Shown piece by piece: positions 47,877 through 57,423 of a stretch of DNA of 64,000 nt. Under the pieces are notes generated by a model that saw only the letters and a list, made by a program, of their open reading frames with translations, did not search any database and was not told the origin of the DNA. This stretch comes from CAWFFV01 sp963814985. GTDB taxonomy: Bacteria > Chloroflexota > Ktedonobacteria > Ktedonobacterales > Ktedonobacteraceae. The number at the start of each line of letters is the position of its first letter. Positions within the stretch are counted from its first letter, which is position 1. The translations under genes and the position numbers were made by a program. The DNA is taken from positions 1 through 64,000 of the forward strand of contig CAWFFV010000025.1 in assembly GCA_963814985.1 (NCBI GenBank), given 5' to 3'.

Positions 47877-49519
47877 TCATAACTCTTTCCTGGACTCAAG
47901 ATACCGACGGATCAGTGTGTTAGTCGAGCTATCGTGTGTTAGCCTGGACTCGTTGGCATTCTGGAGTTCAGGAATAATGCGGTTAGCAAGTACCTTGCCA
48001 AGTTCGACACCCCACTGGTCAAATGAATTGATGTCCCAGATGGTACCCTGAACAAAGACCTTATGCTCATAAAGTGCGATCAGTTTCCCTAGCATTTCTG
48101 GTGTGAGTCTCTGTGCGAGAATGGTGTTTGTTGGGCGGTTGCCCTCGAAAGTTCGATGTGAGACCTGGAAGGCTGGCACTTTGTCTGCAGCGACTTCCTC
48201 GGCTGTTTTTCCGAACGCCAGGGCCTCAGTCTGAGCGAAGAAGTTAGCCATGAGCAGATCGTGGTGTGTTCCCAGTGGGTTCAGGGATTGACAAAATCCA
48301 AGGAAATCGCAGGGAATCAATTTGGTTCCTTGATGGATGAGTTGATAAAATGCGTGCTGGCCGTTGGTTCCTGGTTGCCCCCAGATAATGGGTCCGGTCT
48401 GATAATCCACCTGTCGGCCCTCCAAATCGATATGCTTCCCATTGCTTTCCATGTCGAGTTGTTGTAAATAGGCACTCAGGTGTCCAAGGTAATGATCATA
48501 GGGCAAGATTGCCACTGTTTCGGCACCAAAGAAGTTGTTGTACCAGATGCCAAGCAGCCCCAGTAGCACTGGCAAATTGTGCTCAAAAGGAGCTGTGCGG
48601 AAATGCTCGTCCATCTCGTAAAAACCGGTGAGCATGTCGCGAAAGTGATCAGGGCCAATTGCAACCATCAAAGAAAGACCGATTGCCGAAATCGTAAGAA
48701 TAGCGGCCACCGACCCAGTCCCAGAACCCGAACATGTTTGCGGTGTCTATACCGAACTTTGCAACCTCTTCAGCGTTTGTCGAGACGGCAACGAAATGTT
48801 TGGCAACTGCTTGCGGATTACCCAATGCCTGCACACACCACTCTCTGGCTGAGCGCGCATTGGTCAGTGTCTCCAATGTCGTGAAGGTCTTGGAGCAGAC
48901 GATAAAGAGCGTCTCTGCCGGGTCAAGATCGCGCGTGGCTTCCACGAAATCGGTACCATCAATGTTGGAGACAAACCTTACGGTCAAGTCACGATCACTA
49001 TAGTATTTCAACGCCTCATAGGCCATGAATGGGCCAAGATCCGATCCGCCAATTCCGATATTGACGATATTACGTATGCGCTTACCTGTGTACCCTGTCC
49101 ATACACCGCTGCGAACACGATTGGCAAAATTTGCCATTTTGTCCAGCACTGCGTGGACTTCAGGCACCACATTCTCACCATCAACAAGAATGGACTGCCC
49201 CTGCGGAGCACGTAAGGCCACATGGAGAACTGCACGTCCCTCTGTGACATTAATTTTCTCACCCCGAAACATTGCATCAATTCGCTCTCGCAGACCCGAA
49301 CTCTCAGCCAGAGCTAAGAGAAGTTGGATCGTCTCGTCGGTGATGCGGTTCTTCGAAGTAGTCTAAATAGATGCCGGCAGCTTCACATGTAAAGCGCTCA
49401 CCCCGTCTGGAATCTTCGGCAAAGAGCGTGCGAAGATGAAGGTCTCGGACCTTCTGATAATGCTCCTCAAGGGCATTCCAGGTGGACCTCCGGGTCAGTG
49501 GTACTGGGTTAATTGACAT
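47877..49519 (-). pseudogene. pgi: Glucose-6-phosphate isomerase, two frameshifts
   Basis: Interconverts glucose-6-P and fructose-6-P. The N-terminus MSINPVPLTRRSTWNALEEH starts at 49519. The first frame is lost near 49350 (GIYLDYFE). The second covers LVDGENVVPEVHAVLDKMAN, NIGIGGSDLGPFMAYEAL and FIVCSKTFTTLET up to WDWVGGRYS near 48695, where it shifts to the third (SAIGLSLMVAIG), and this runs to 47877 with GQPGTNGQHAFYQLIHQGT and KVFVQGTIWDINSFDQWGVE. All signature motifs are present; about 547 residues when joined. A housekeeping gene with two single shifts points to sequencing errors. Confidence 0.92.
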
Positions 49520-49581
49520 ATTTACTTTCTCCTCTTCAGTGTAGTATGTAATTTAACAGGCTTTTCTATGGTAACATCTCT

Positions 49582-49758
49582 GTAACTACTCAGGTCTCTT
49601 CTTCTGATTCCTCAGCGCCGAAGGCGCTTCGCAGTCTGTTTTGTGTGGGTATTGTCGCCCGTGACAGAGATTGCGCCGCAATCTCTGTCACGGGCGACAA
49701 TACCCACACAAAACGAGAGTAAGTCACCGCAGGTGACGGGCAGATCCGAGTAGTTACC
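49582..49758. repeat. Palindrome-core intergenic element, copy 3
   Basis: Ends GTAACTACTCAGG and GAGTAGTTACC. Inside: CAGCGCCGAAGGCGCTTCG, a core palindrome at 49638-49714 with 38-base perfect arms and one central C, then a degraded GTCACCGCAGGTGACG hairpin. Between divergent pgi and H-NOX genes, so not a simple terminator. The rest of 49520-50016 shows no gene. Confidence 0.9.
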
Positions 49759-50016
49759 TATCTCCTTCTACTATATCATGCAATGGCACCTCTCTAAGAT
49801 TAAGAGAGGCAAGGCTTTTTCCTTACGCATATTCAAATGTATTGTATGGATTGCAATTATAATACTGTTAAATATAAATAATAAAATAACTGTTATACAC
49901 TAAAATTTCCTGTCACCAGTATTTTTGTACCATGAATTTGGTTATATGTATCTTTCAGGAAGACAAATATGCTAGCATGAAAATCATATTGTTTAGTTTA
50001 CTAGGAGCATATTCCC

Positions 50017-50979
50017 ATGCATGGTTTGATTTTTGTTACCTGGGAGAAATATCTCTCTGAGCGTTTCGGAGCCTCGCTGCTCAGCACATATCGATCCTCT
50101 ATGAATGAGACAGCTGCAACTCTCCCTTTAGCCAGCCATGTCTACGACGACGCGACATTAGTGGCTGGCGTTGGCCTCGTCTGTAAGCTGACAGGGATGG
50201 ATGCTGATGTTCTGTTACGTGAGTATGGCCGCTATTTTCAGATCAATGGTCTGACAAATCACTTCTGCTCCTATGTCGTTGACGAATTTCAGAGCGGGCG
50301 TGACTTATTGCTAGCAATGGGGGCAGTACATGCCCAGTTGAAACATGTACATAGTGGTGTCACTCCCCCTCTCTTTACTTATGAGACCTCACCAAATCAC
50401 CCACGTGGACTCATACTTATTTATGATAGTCCACGTCAATTATGTCCGGTCCTACTCGGGGCCATTGAAGGGGCAGCAGAGCGTTATGGAGAAACTGTTC
50501 AAGTCGTAGAGCGTGCCTGTCAAAAAAGAGGAGACCCTTCTTGTCGCATTGAAGCTGTGTTTACTCCTGTCAAAGCACTTCAAGAGAAACAGCATCCAAC
50601 TTCTGAGCAACAAGAACGTCGCACCATCCAGAAACGGTCAGCGCACCTGATATTATCGGTCCTCCCGCTCTATGAGAGTGGGGCGGAGGGTATGACGTTA
50701 GACGAAATACAAGCTCACCTTAAACAACTTCAGGTTCATCCACACCACTTGCGGCCAGCTGTAATACTTGATGCGTTGCTTCACCTCTCATATGCTGGCC
50801 TGGTAGCCAATGATGCTAGACAACTCAGCAATGAACTGACAAAACGTCGCTATTGGCGTGCTTCTCTCTCTAAAGAAGGGCCATCTGCGCATAGGCAGCC
50901 ACCATCGTTTGCTTCTGCGCCCAAAACCTTCAAGACTGGGACACAAACACAGCCACCACCATACAGGAATAGATGGTAA
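50017..50979 (+). CDS. H-NOX (heme NO/O2-binding) sensor with C-terminal winged-helix-like region
   Basis: MHGLIFVTWEKYLSERFG is the H-NOX N-terminus. The proximal heme ligand is His105 (AMGAVHAQLKHVH), and the heme-propionate motif YxSxR is Y136-S138-R140 (IYDSPRQL). Residues 1-190 therefore form a complete heme pocket for NO, or O2 if a distal Tyr exists (not evident). Residues about 205-285 (SAHLILSVLPLYESGAEGMT, LDEIQAHLKQLQVHP, ILDALLHLSYAGLVAND) look like a winged helix, followed by a Pro-rich tail. Bacterial H-NOX is usually stand-alone or linked to MCP modules; a partner kinase or cyclase is absent here. Start supported by AGGAG at about 50000. Intact, 320 residues. Confidence 0.85.
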   Translation: MHGLIFVTWEKYLSERFGASLLSTYRSSMNETAATLPLASHVYDDATLVAGVGLVCKLTGMDADVLLREYGRYFQINGLTNHFCSYVVDEFQSGRDLLLAMGAVHAQLKHVHSGVTPPLFTYETSPNHPRGLILIYDSPRQLCPVLLGAIEGAAERYGETVQVVERACQKRGDPSCRIEAVFTPVKALQEKQHPTSEQQERRTIQKRSAHLILSVLPLYESGAEGMTLDEIQAHLKQLQVHPHHLRPAVILDALLHLSYAGLVANDARQLSNELTKRRYWRASLSKEGPSAHRQPPSFASAPKTFKTGTQTQPPPYRNRW

Positions 50980-51008
50980 CAGATCACAGTATTTGCATGC
51001 GTCATCCT

Positions 51009-51149
51009 GGTAACCATTCAGGTGTTCTTTTTTTGACTCCTCACTGCCGTAGGCAGTTCGCCAGCAGTTTTGTGTGGGTTTTGTTGGCAGTGGCAGAAGT
51101 TGCGACGCAACCTCTGCCACTGCCAACAAAACCCACACAAAACTGTACC
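51009..51149. repeat. Palindrome-core intergenic element, copy 4 (right end lost)
   Basis: Left end GGTAACCATTCAGG. The first hairpin is CACTGCCGTAGGCAGTTCG, a variant stem with matching changes on both sides. The core at 51067-51143 has 38-base arms with a single mismatch. The right hairpin and right end are replaced by unrelated sequence after GTACC. Between convergent genes. Confidence 0.85.
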
Positions 51150-51201
51150 TCTCACTTCACCAGGAAACCACATCACATTAACGAATGGATGCTCCAATGA
51201 G

Positions 51202-52650
51202 CTAACGCTGGCTTTTCTCGTAGAGAAGAGTAGCCAACTCTTGCTGTGCTTGTTTGACATTTCCTGCAAAGATTAAGCCCATAGGATTTTTTGCCATGCG
51301 ACAAATAATTCTTGTTCCATACTGTGTCAAAACAGCATCTCTTTCAAAGATACATTCTCTGATGATCTTAGGGTCCACATTTTCAGGTAAAGTATATTTA
51401 TCGACTGTACAAATGCCTTCTTGTATCACTGTTTTCATGTTCTGTATTGTTTGCTCTTTTCCGCTGGCTCCGAGTATGGTCATAATAGCATCAGTATAGT
51501 TTGTCCATCGTGGATTGCATTCAGCAAGATAATTGGTTGGCATTTGCTTTCTTTGCTTCTGAAGCTCCTTTTCCAGTTCTCCTGGGAGCATAATATCCAC
51601 ATTGGCTATGCCACGTATAGAGGCAAAGTCTATTCCGCATTTTTCAGCAGTCTTTCTCAAAAACGTGGCAAAGAAAGAGGCCGCTTGATCTTCATATTGT
51701 TGTTGTACCTGCTGTAAATATGGACTTTCGGGTATATACGCACTCGTCCCAATACAGGCTTTACTCCCCTTCTTTTGTAGCTGACCGTTCCATCGCAGAG
51801 ACTCTACTTGACCATCCATGATCACGACAGACATACCCGGAGAATCCATCACATCGATATAACGGCTGATCACAACTCTTGCTTCCTTCTGTACATTCAT
51901 CGTAGCTGCAAGCAATTCTTGCGAGGCAGCTAATGCCTCCGGCCAGTGGAGAAAGGATTTCACACGTTCTACGTCTCCATTTTGTATTACTATGATCTGT
52001 TCCTTATGTTCATATGCGATACAACAGCCGTAGTTGCCATCTGATTCAGCCGTTCGCAACATTACTCCCAGTGGATAATGTGTGCATCCTGCTTTTTTGT
52101 AGATCTCTTCGATCTTACCAAGAAAAGCGTATGTCTCTCTGGCTACATCTTGTATATTCACAATTTTATAATCTGGCAGGGAAAAAACATCCTCACCCAA
52201 CTCATCAACCAGCTGATAAAAATCGGCTTTGTTTTTCAGCACATGGGTCATTATCCCCGGTATGCCCCATGATTCTGCCGCTAGATCATTTTGTATACTT
52301 GTTTCTATCTCCGGCACATTCACATAGGGTACGACTAATGGCGCTGGCTCTGATATAAGCCTGCTGGCTTCTTTAAATTCATCAAACGTTATTGGAGTGA
52401 TATCTTTGCCAAAAAGCCGACTGAGGTACTCCAGCTGAGTACTAATCTCCGGTGTTGCAAAGTGAACGAGGACCCTTACGCTTGTGGCATCAAGGGGGAG
52501 ATGCCCACATCTTTCCCCATAGTGAAGCTCCACTTCTTTGACCATCGTTTCATTCGAGGCACGTAAGATCCCACTGCCAATATTATGGAAACCCACACCC
52601 AATGCTCTTGGTCTACTTGAGAAAAATAGTGGTTTATGCAGGATATTCAT
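51202..52650 (-). CDS. ATP-grasp-like ligase family protein
   Basis: The C-terminal third has IRGIANVDIMLPGELE and NYLAECNPRWTNYTDAIMTI, resembling the metal-binding D/E and E-x-NPR-x-T motifs of ATP-grasp enzymes. Upstream, VVIMDGQVESLRWNGQLQKK fits the central ATP-grasp lobe, and GIPGIMTHVLKNKADFYQLV could be the lid start. 482 residues, intact, no signal peptide. Substrate unknown; peptide or amino-acid ligation is the general activity of the superfamily. No close neighbour suggests a pathway. Confidence 0.6.
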   Translation of the reverse strand: MNILHKPLFFSSRPRALGVGFHNIGSGILRASNETMVKEVELHYGERCGHLPLDATSVRVLVHFATPEISTQLEYLSRLFGKDITPITFDEFKEASRLISEPAPLVVPYVNVPEIETSIQNDLAAESWGIPGIMTHVLKNKADFYQLVDELGEDVFSLPDYKIVNIQDVARETYAFLGKIEEIYKKAGCTHYPLGVMLRTAESDGNYGCCIAYEHKEQIIVIQNGDVERVKSFLHWPEALAASQELLAATMNVQKEARVVISRYIDVMDSPGMSVVIMDGQVESLRWNGQLQKKGSKACIGTSAYIPESPYLQQVQQQYEDQAASFFATFLRKTAEKCGIDFASIRGIANVDIMLPGELEKELQKQRKQMPTNYLAECNPRWTNYTDAIMTILGASGKEQTIQNMKTVIQEGICTVDKYTLPENVDPKIIRECIFERDAVLTQYGTRIICRMAKNPMGLIFAGNVKQAQQELATLLYEKSQR

Positions 52651-52754
52651 AGCTACCCATCCTTTTGTTAACAGGCCCTTAGCCTTTATTTAACCACAAA
52701 CACCTATAATTATACTTCGGGGAGAGATCCCTGACGATATAGAAAGGATCACAA

Positions 52755-52903
52755 GTTTCAGCGCCTCAGGCGCTTCGTAAACCGCTATGTGTGGGTAGTG
52801 TCGTCCGTGGCAGAGGTTGCGACGCAACCTCTGCCACGGACGACACTACCCACACATAATGAGGGCGAGCCACCTGCGGTGGCGAGGAGACCTGGGTAGT
52901 TAC
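52755..52903. repeat. Palindrome-core intergenic element, copy 5 (left end degraded)
   Basis: TTTCAGCGCCTCAGGCGCTTCG, then the core at 52786-52858 with 36-base perfect arms and a central A, then GCGAGCCACCTGCGGTGGCG, and the right end ACCTGGGTAGTTAC. The left end is no longer recognisable. Between two minus-strand genes. Confidence 0.88.
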
Positions 52904-52916
52904 AATGTATTCGACA

Positions 52917-54119
52917 TTATTTCTCAGGGGAGAGTGCCCTGATCAAAGTAGAGGCATTCACCGTCTTCAGCGTATTATGACCACTCAAGGCCAGGGTCAG
53001 GTCGAGATCTGCCAACAAATTCAGTAATACTTCCCTGACTCCCTGCTCTCCGTCCAACGCAAGCCCCCACATATACGGTCGCCCCAACAAAACTGCCTGT
53101 GCTCCCAGAGCAAGAGCTTTAAAGACATCAGCCCCTCGACGGATACCACTATCAAAAAGAATAGGGATTTGCCCATTTACTGCGTTTGCTACATCAGCGA
53201 GAGCTTCCAGAGATGCTCTGGCTCCATCCACCTGTCGTCCGCCATGATTGGAGACGATAATGCCATCCATCTTATACTCTATTGCTTTGAGAGCATCTTC
53301 GGGATGCAGAATACCTTTGAGGAGGATGGGCAATTGCGTATGTTGACGCAGGAAGCTCAACTTATCCCAGGTCAACGACGGATCTGAAAAGATCGTAGTA
53401 AAATGACGGATCGCAGCTTCAGGGTTCTCTTCTGGCGGTTGAGGAAGTGACTGGCGAAATATCGGGTCACTGAAGTAGTTCGCCAGACCCTCACCCAGAA
53501 GAAATGGCAGATAGGCATGCTGCAAGTCCTGCTCACGCCAACTCAAGAGCCCTGTATCAAGCGTGACCACAATGGCACTATAGCCTGCATGCTCTGCACG
53601 TCTTACCAGACTGGCGTTAAGTTGAGGATCTTTACTCCAATACAACTGGAACCAGCGAGTTACATCTCCAGCAACCTGAGCAACCTGTTCGATACTCCTG
53701 GAAGAAGCTGTGCTCAGAATAAATGGCATCCCAACTGACGCAGCAGCACGGGCAACGGCAACCTCTGCATCAGGATGGACAATCGACTGTACGCCAATCG
53801 GAGCCAGTATAACGGGCATAGGTAGACGCGTACCAAACAGTTGTACACTTAAATCCCGCTGGGATACATCACGGAGCATACGTGGCACAATACGCCAGCG
53901 TTCAAAGGCAGCACGATTTGCTCGCATGGTATCTTCTGAACCTGCTCCACCAGCAACATAGCCGCGGGCCTCAGGACTCATGCGGTTATTGCCCTCTTGC
54001 TCCAAAGCCTCGACAGATATAGGCAATGCAGGTCGCTTTCCCTGAAGACCTTCGAGGTAGATCTGAAACTGGCGTTCAACTCCGTAGGGTCTTGAGAGGT
54101 TGAAATCATCACTTGTCAT
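52917..54119 (-). CDS. FMN-dependent alpha-hydroxy-acid oxidase (lactate 2-monooxygenase-like)
   Basis: Family of glycolate and lactate oxidases: PVILAPIGVQSIVHPDAEVA, FILSTASSRSIEQVA, WFQLYWSKDPQLNASLVRRA, ILLKGILHPEDALKAIEYKM, then the catalytic VSNHGGRQVDGARASLEAL (His and Arg), and ILFDSGIRRGADVFKALALG for phosphate binding. 400 residues. The insert LLGEGLANYFSDPIFR and overall length resemble lactate 2-monooxygenases of actinobacteria more than L-lactate dehydrogenase, but substrate is not certain. Intact. Confidence 0.87.
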   Translation of the reverse strand: MTSDDFNLSRPYGVERQFQIYLEGLQGKRPALPISVEALEQEGNNRMSPEARGYVAGGAGSEDTMRANRAAFERWRIVPRMLRDVSQRDLSVQLFGTRLPMPVILAPIGVQSIVHPDAEVAVARAAASVGMPFILSTASSRSIEQVAQVAGDVTRWFQLYWSKDPQLNASLVRRAEHAGYSAIVVTLDTGLLSWREQDLQHAYLPFLLGEGLANYFSDPIFRQSLPQPPEENPEAAIRHFTTIFSDPSLTWDKLSFLRQHTQLPILLKGILHPEDALKAIEYKMDGIIVSNHGGRQVDGARASLEALADVANAVNGQIPILFDSGIRRGADVFKALALGAQAVLLGRPYMWGLALDGEQGVREVLLNLLADLDLTLALSGHNTLKTVNASTLIRALSPEK

Positions 54120-54209
54120 CGGTTTCTTTCCTCATTACTCATTCTGTTATGGGGGCAATGATGGTTTCATTTTACCACAGCCTTCTCCTGATATGACCCA
54201 CTACCCCAT

Positions 54210-56070
54210 TTATGTCATTAAGGACCAGAGAAGGGCATGGGCGTAAATAACCTCTCTATAATCACTTGTATCAGCAATTTTCTTACTAAGAACAATGTCA
54301 AGATCTTCGCCCCCGAGATAAAAATTTCCAGGATAAATATTATTATCTGGAATACTTGTAACAAGGTCAGAATTGATGTAGAGCGTTATATTAGTCCCAT
54401 CTGCGACAACATCAATGATGTTGGACTGATCTGATCCTGTAGACATAGACTCATACGAACTTTGTTGGGTATCTCCAGAAAAGTCGGTCATGTAGTAGTC
54501 GCCATTTTGGCAAACGTCGATACGAATGTCCTTGTCATTGCTCTGACTAAACTTAAAATCTATTTCGCCGCAACTATGTATGGCAGCTAAATAGATTTGG
54601 AAGGCAAATTTTGGAGGAATGTTCGTCGCCGTAGATCCATGGGGATGGCAGTAACCCGAAACATGATATGCCCCATCCTCGAAGTTGCATTGATCACTGG
54701 AGCCATCACTTCCAGTATCCCAATTAAAATCAGGGCCAGGCTGATTCATCGGGTCACTGATTAAGAGCGTTCCACCGTAGGGAGCTCCTGCCTGTGCCAC
54801 GACTGTGTCTGTAGCCTGTACCGCTGTGCCTGTAGCCTGTACCGCTGTGCCTGTAGCCTGTACCGCTGTGCCTGTAGCCTGTACCGCTGTGCTTGTAGCC
54901 TGTACCGCTGTGCTTGTAGCCTGTACCGCTGTGCTTGTAGCCTGTACCGCTGTGCCTGTAGCCGCTGTGCCTGTAGCCTGTACCGCTGTGCTTGTAGCCT
55001 GTACCGCTGTGCCTGTAGCCTGTATCGCTGTTGCTGTAGCTTGTGCTACTACGGTGTCGTGTTGGTAATACCCAGTTAGAGAGTCCTATCAGTACACTGG
55101 TGAGTAAGAGGATGACCAGACAGACGAGAAGGATTATGGTTTGCCAGGAAACACGCAAGCGCGAAAATGTATGGATAAAACGTAAGGCAAAATTCTGTAC
55201 CACAGGCTGTTCCACTGTTGATAATGATGATCGGCTTGCGTGTTCTAATTTATGAGCAAATTCTTCCACATCCTTAAACCGATCCTTTGGCTTTTTCTTC
55301 AAAGCTTTATGGACGACCCACTCCACCTCTGGCGGGATGGCAGGGTTTCGTGATCTCAGGCGCAGAGGACGCTTATGCAAATGCTGATACAGGAGTTCAT
55401 GCTCACCACCTTCAAAAGGTGGTCTTCCGCATAGCCATTCATAGACAATCACTCCCATTGAGTATTGATCACTCTGGAAACTAACTTGCGATTTGAACAT
55501 CTCAGGTGCCATATAGACCTTTGTCCCTGGAGATCCGTATATTGTCAGGAGCGTCCTTGTCGTCTCAATCATTTTTGCAATACCAAAATCTGCAACGAAG
55601 ATAGTATCACCTGACCCAAGCAAAAGATTTGCAGGCTTCAGGTCACAATGAATAATATCATTATCATGAGCGTACTGTACTGCTTTCGCGGTCTGACTAA
55701 TATAGCGCACCACTGTTTCTAACGGGAGACACGAGCCTCTATGATAGCGTTGGAGCAAACTGAGATTCGAGGCATAGTCCATGACTAAGAAAGGGGTTGT
55801 TCCATCGATATCAAAATCAAGCAGCCGAATAATATGAGGGTGGTGCTCCAGCTTCCTAAGAAGTTTTGCTTCTTTTAGAAACATATCTCGTGCTTTTATT
55901 TCATTAAAGGGAATAAGGTCGTTAAAAACCTTCACAGCAACATGACGTTGGTTCTCAACACTCTCACTCTTACCTAGATAAACCTCTGCATAGCTTCCTT
56001 GTCCTAGCAATTGGATGAGTCGATAGTCACCAATTTTCTGTCCTGCACGCTTCCCACGAATGTCGGACAT
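54210..56070 (-). pseudogene. Transmembrane Ser/Thr kinase with extracellular jelly-roll-like domain, one frameshift
   Basis: Hanks-type kinase: LLGQGSYAEVYLG (P-loop), HVAVKVF (Lys), IIHCDLKPANLLL (HCD variant of HRD), VADFGIAKM (DFG), YMAPEMF. One TM helix follows (WQTIILLVCLVILLLTSVLI). Near 55065 similarity passes to another frame (VVAQATATAIQATGTAV), giving a Thr/Ala/Val/Gln linker from 18-bp repeats. It ends in a ~190-residue beta-rich extracellular domain (GTLLISDPMNQPGPDFNWDT to the stop at 54210), like the LamG/DUF1080 domains of other chloroflexotal kinases. In the uncorrected frame the linker reads as Tyr/His/Ser/Gly. Probably an envelope sensor kinase. Next upstream gene on the strand encodes a SLATT protein. 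Confidence 0.82.
54805..55035 (-). repeat. 18-bp tandem repeat encoding a Thr/Val/Gln/Ala linker
   Basis: Units of TGTACCGCTGTGCCTGTAGC with C/T variation repeat about twelve times, one unit being shortened. They encode TAVQAT or TAVQAS on the minus strand, between the kinase TM helix and the outer domain. Not a CRISPR. Confidence 0.9.
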
Positions 56071-56097
56071 CTGTTTCCTCCATACTCTTCTAGAGAA

Positions 56098-56679
56098 CTA
56101 TAAGGTGGGCTTGTCAACTATCTCATTCTCGGTTTGATGGGAGTGCACCACGGATTTTTGCAAATTGCTGAAACGTGAGCGTGAGATTCTATTGGATTGT
56201 TTTCTTGTTATGCTTGTGTGCTCACTCTTTGTAACCGTTTGATTGGGCATGTTTTCCATTGCCTTCTTGAGCATTTCACTGACTCTTGTAACGAAAAGGC
56301 TTTCCTTATCTCCCGCCTGTGAGTAGCCACTGCTTTTAGCAATATACATGTCATACTCCGTTTCCAAATCTAAGATTATTTTGTTATAAAAGGCCCATTT
56401 TTCTTGATAGTTAAAAAATTTGAAAATTCCGGCTAGTGTTGAGACAATCACAGAAAACAACACTATCAAGATCTTGAAGAACGCTATCAGCCACTTGATC
56501 GGTATCTCATCGAAGAACGATTGTAAGGCGACAAGAACAGTAGTAAGTGCCGAAAAAATGAAGATTGACCATTGTATTCGTATATAAAATGACTGATGGT
56601 AAAGTGCTCTTCTTCTATAGTGATTAAGCTTAGACTTGTACCGATGGTGCAAGAAATCATCAAAAGCTTTCTGATCCAA
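56098..56679 (-). CDS. SLATT/DUF4231-type two-TM membrane protein
   Basis: An N-terminal basic helix (RYKSKLNHYRRRALYHQSFY) precedes two membrane helices (WSIFIFSALTTVLVALQSF and ILIVLFSVIVSTLAGIF). Then FFNYQEKWAFYNKIILDLET continues in a long helix and a polar Ser/Thr tail. This layout is that of SLATT domains, predicted pore-forming effectors found with nucleotide-signalling and other conflict systems. 193 residues, intact. Immediately upstream of, and on the same strand as, the transmembrane kinase gene (27 bases apart), so probably co-transcribed; the Ser/Thr-rich tail could be a kinase target (inference). Confidence 0.72.
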   Translation of the reverse strand: MDQKAFDDFLHHRYKSKLNHYRRRALYHQSFYIRIQWSIFIFSALTTVLVALQSFFDEIPIKWLIAFFKILIVLFSVIVSTLAGIFKFFNYQEKWAFYNKIILDLETEYDMYIAKSSGYSQAGDKESLFVTRVSEMLKKAMENMPNQTVTKSEHTSITRKQSNRISRSRFSNLQKSVVHSHQTENEIVDKPTL

Positions 56680-56989
56680 AACCCAGAACCCTCCTATTTC
56701 TGGCCTACAGACAACAAAGATATAAATATCTATAGATAGAACGTGTCAGAGAGGAAAAACTCACAGATGAGTTATTAAAAGAACGTACTTCTGTTATGGT
56801 GAGCGGTTCTAACAATAGAGACGGTGTTTCGCGTGGAAGATGAGATTGCATCAATGCGGACAATGTGATATGTTCATTGAGGAAACAGGCACTTGCATCA
56901 AAGCATGGACATTTTTGGAATAATCACGACGGCTTGTGTGTATATTACATTACAGTGAAGGTAATCTGGAATGTACCAGCCCTCTTATC

Positions 56990-57358
56990 CCATCACTACT
57001 CAGGTCCCTTTTTCCAAATTCCTCAGCGCCTCAGGCGCTTCACTGACTATTTCATGAGACATCCCGAACTTTTCGACCAAAAGTTCCAAAAAATGGGGTG
57101 CAGGGGCAGAGCCCCCTGCCCGGGGTTCGGGGTGTCCCCGAAAAACTCCTTTTTCTTCTTTTGTGCGCTGCCGCAGGCGGCGCGAGAGGAGAGAGAAAGA
57201 AGCAGGGGACGCCCCTGCAACCCCGGCAAAGGGCAACCGCCCTTTGCAATCCCGCTTCTCCAGCGGTTTGAATAGTGCAGAACGCATGTTCGAAAAATTT
57301 GGGATGACTCATGAAAGGAGGGCGAGCCACCGCAGATGGCGAGGAGCCGGAGCCTGAG
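56990..57358. repeat. Composite element: GC-rich family B core nested in palindrome-family ends
   Basis: Outer parts belong to the palindrome family: CACTACTCAGGTCCC, CAGCGCCTCAGGCGCTTC on the left and GCGAGCCACCGCAGATGGCG with GAGCCTGAG on the right. In place of the usual core, 57050-57315 carries a family B unit with inverted ends CATGAGACATCCCGAACTTT and AAATTTGGGATGACTCATG. Inside are GGGGTGTCCCC and CCGCAGGCGGCGC blocks as at 34850-35148 but in inverse order. The rest of 56680-57423 shows no gene; GGAG near 57410 serves the next gene. Confidence 0.8.
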
Positions 57359-57423
57359 AGAAACCCTTTGGGCAGAGGTCTCTAATACTTCAAATATTTT
57401 TACGCAAAAGGAGAAGCTGTTTT

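Noticed and set aside
54805..55035. 18-bp tandem repeats with an apparent plus-strand frame rich in Val-Ala-Cys-Thr
   Set aside because: They are the antisense of the linker of a minus-strand kinase; no spacers and no plus-strand gene features.
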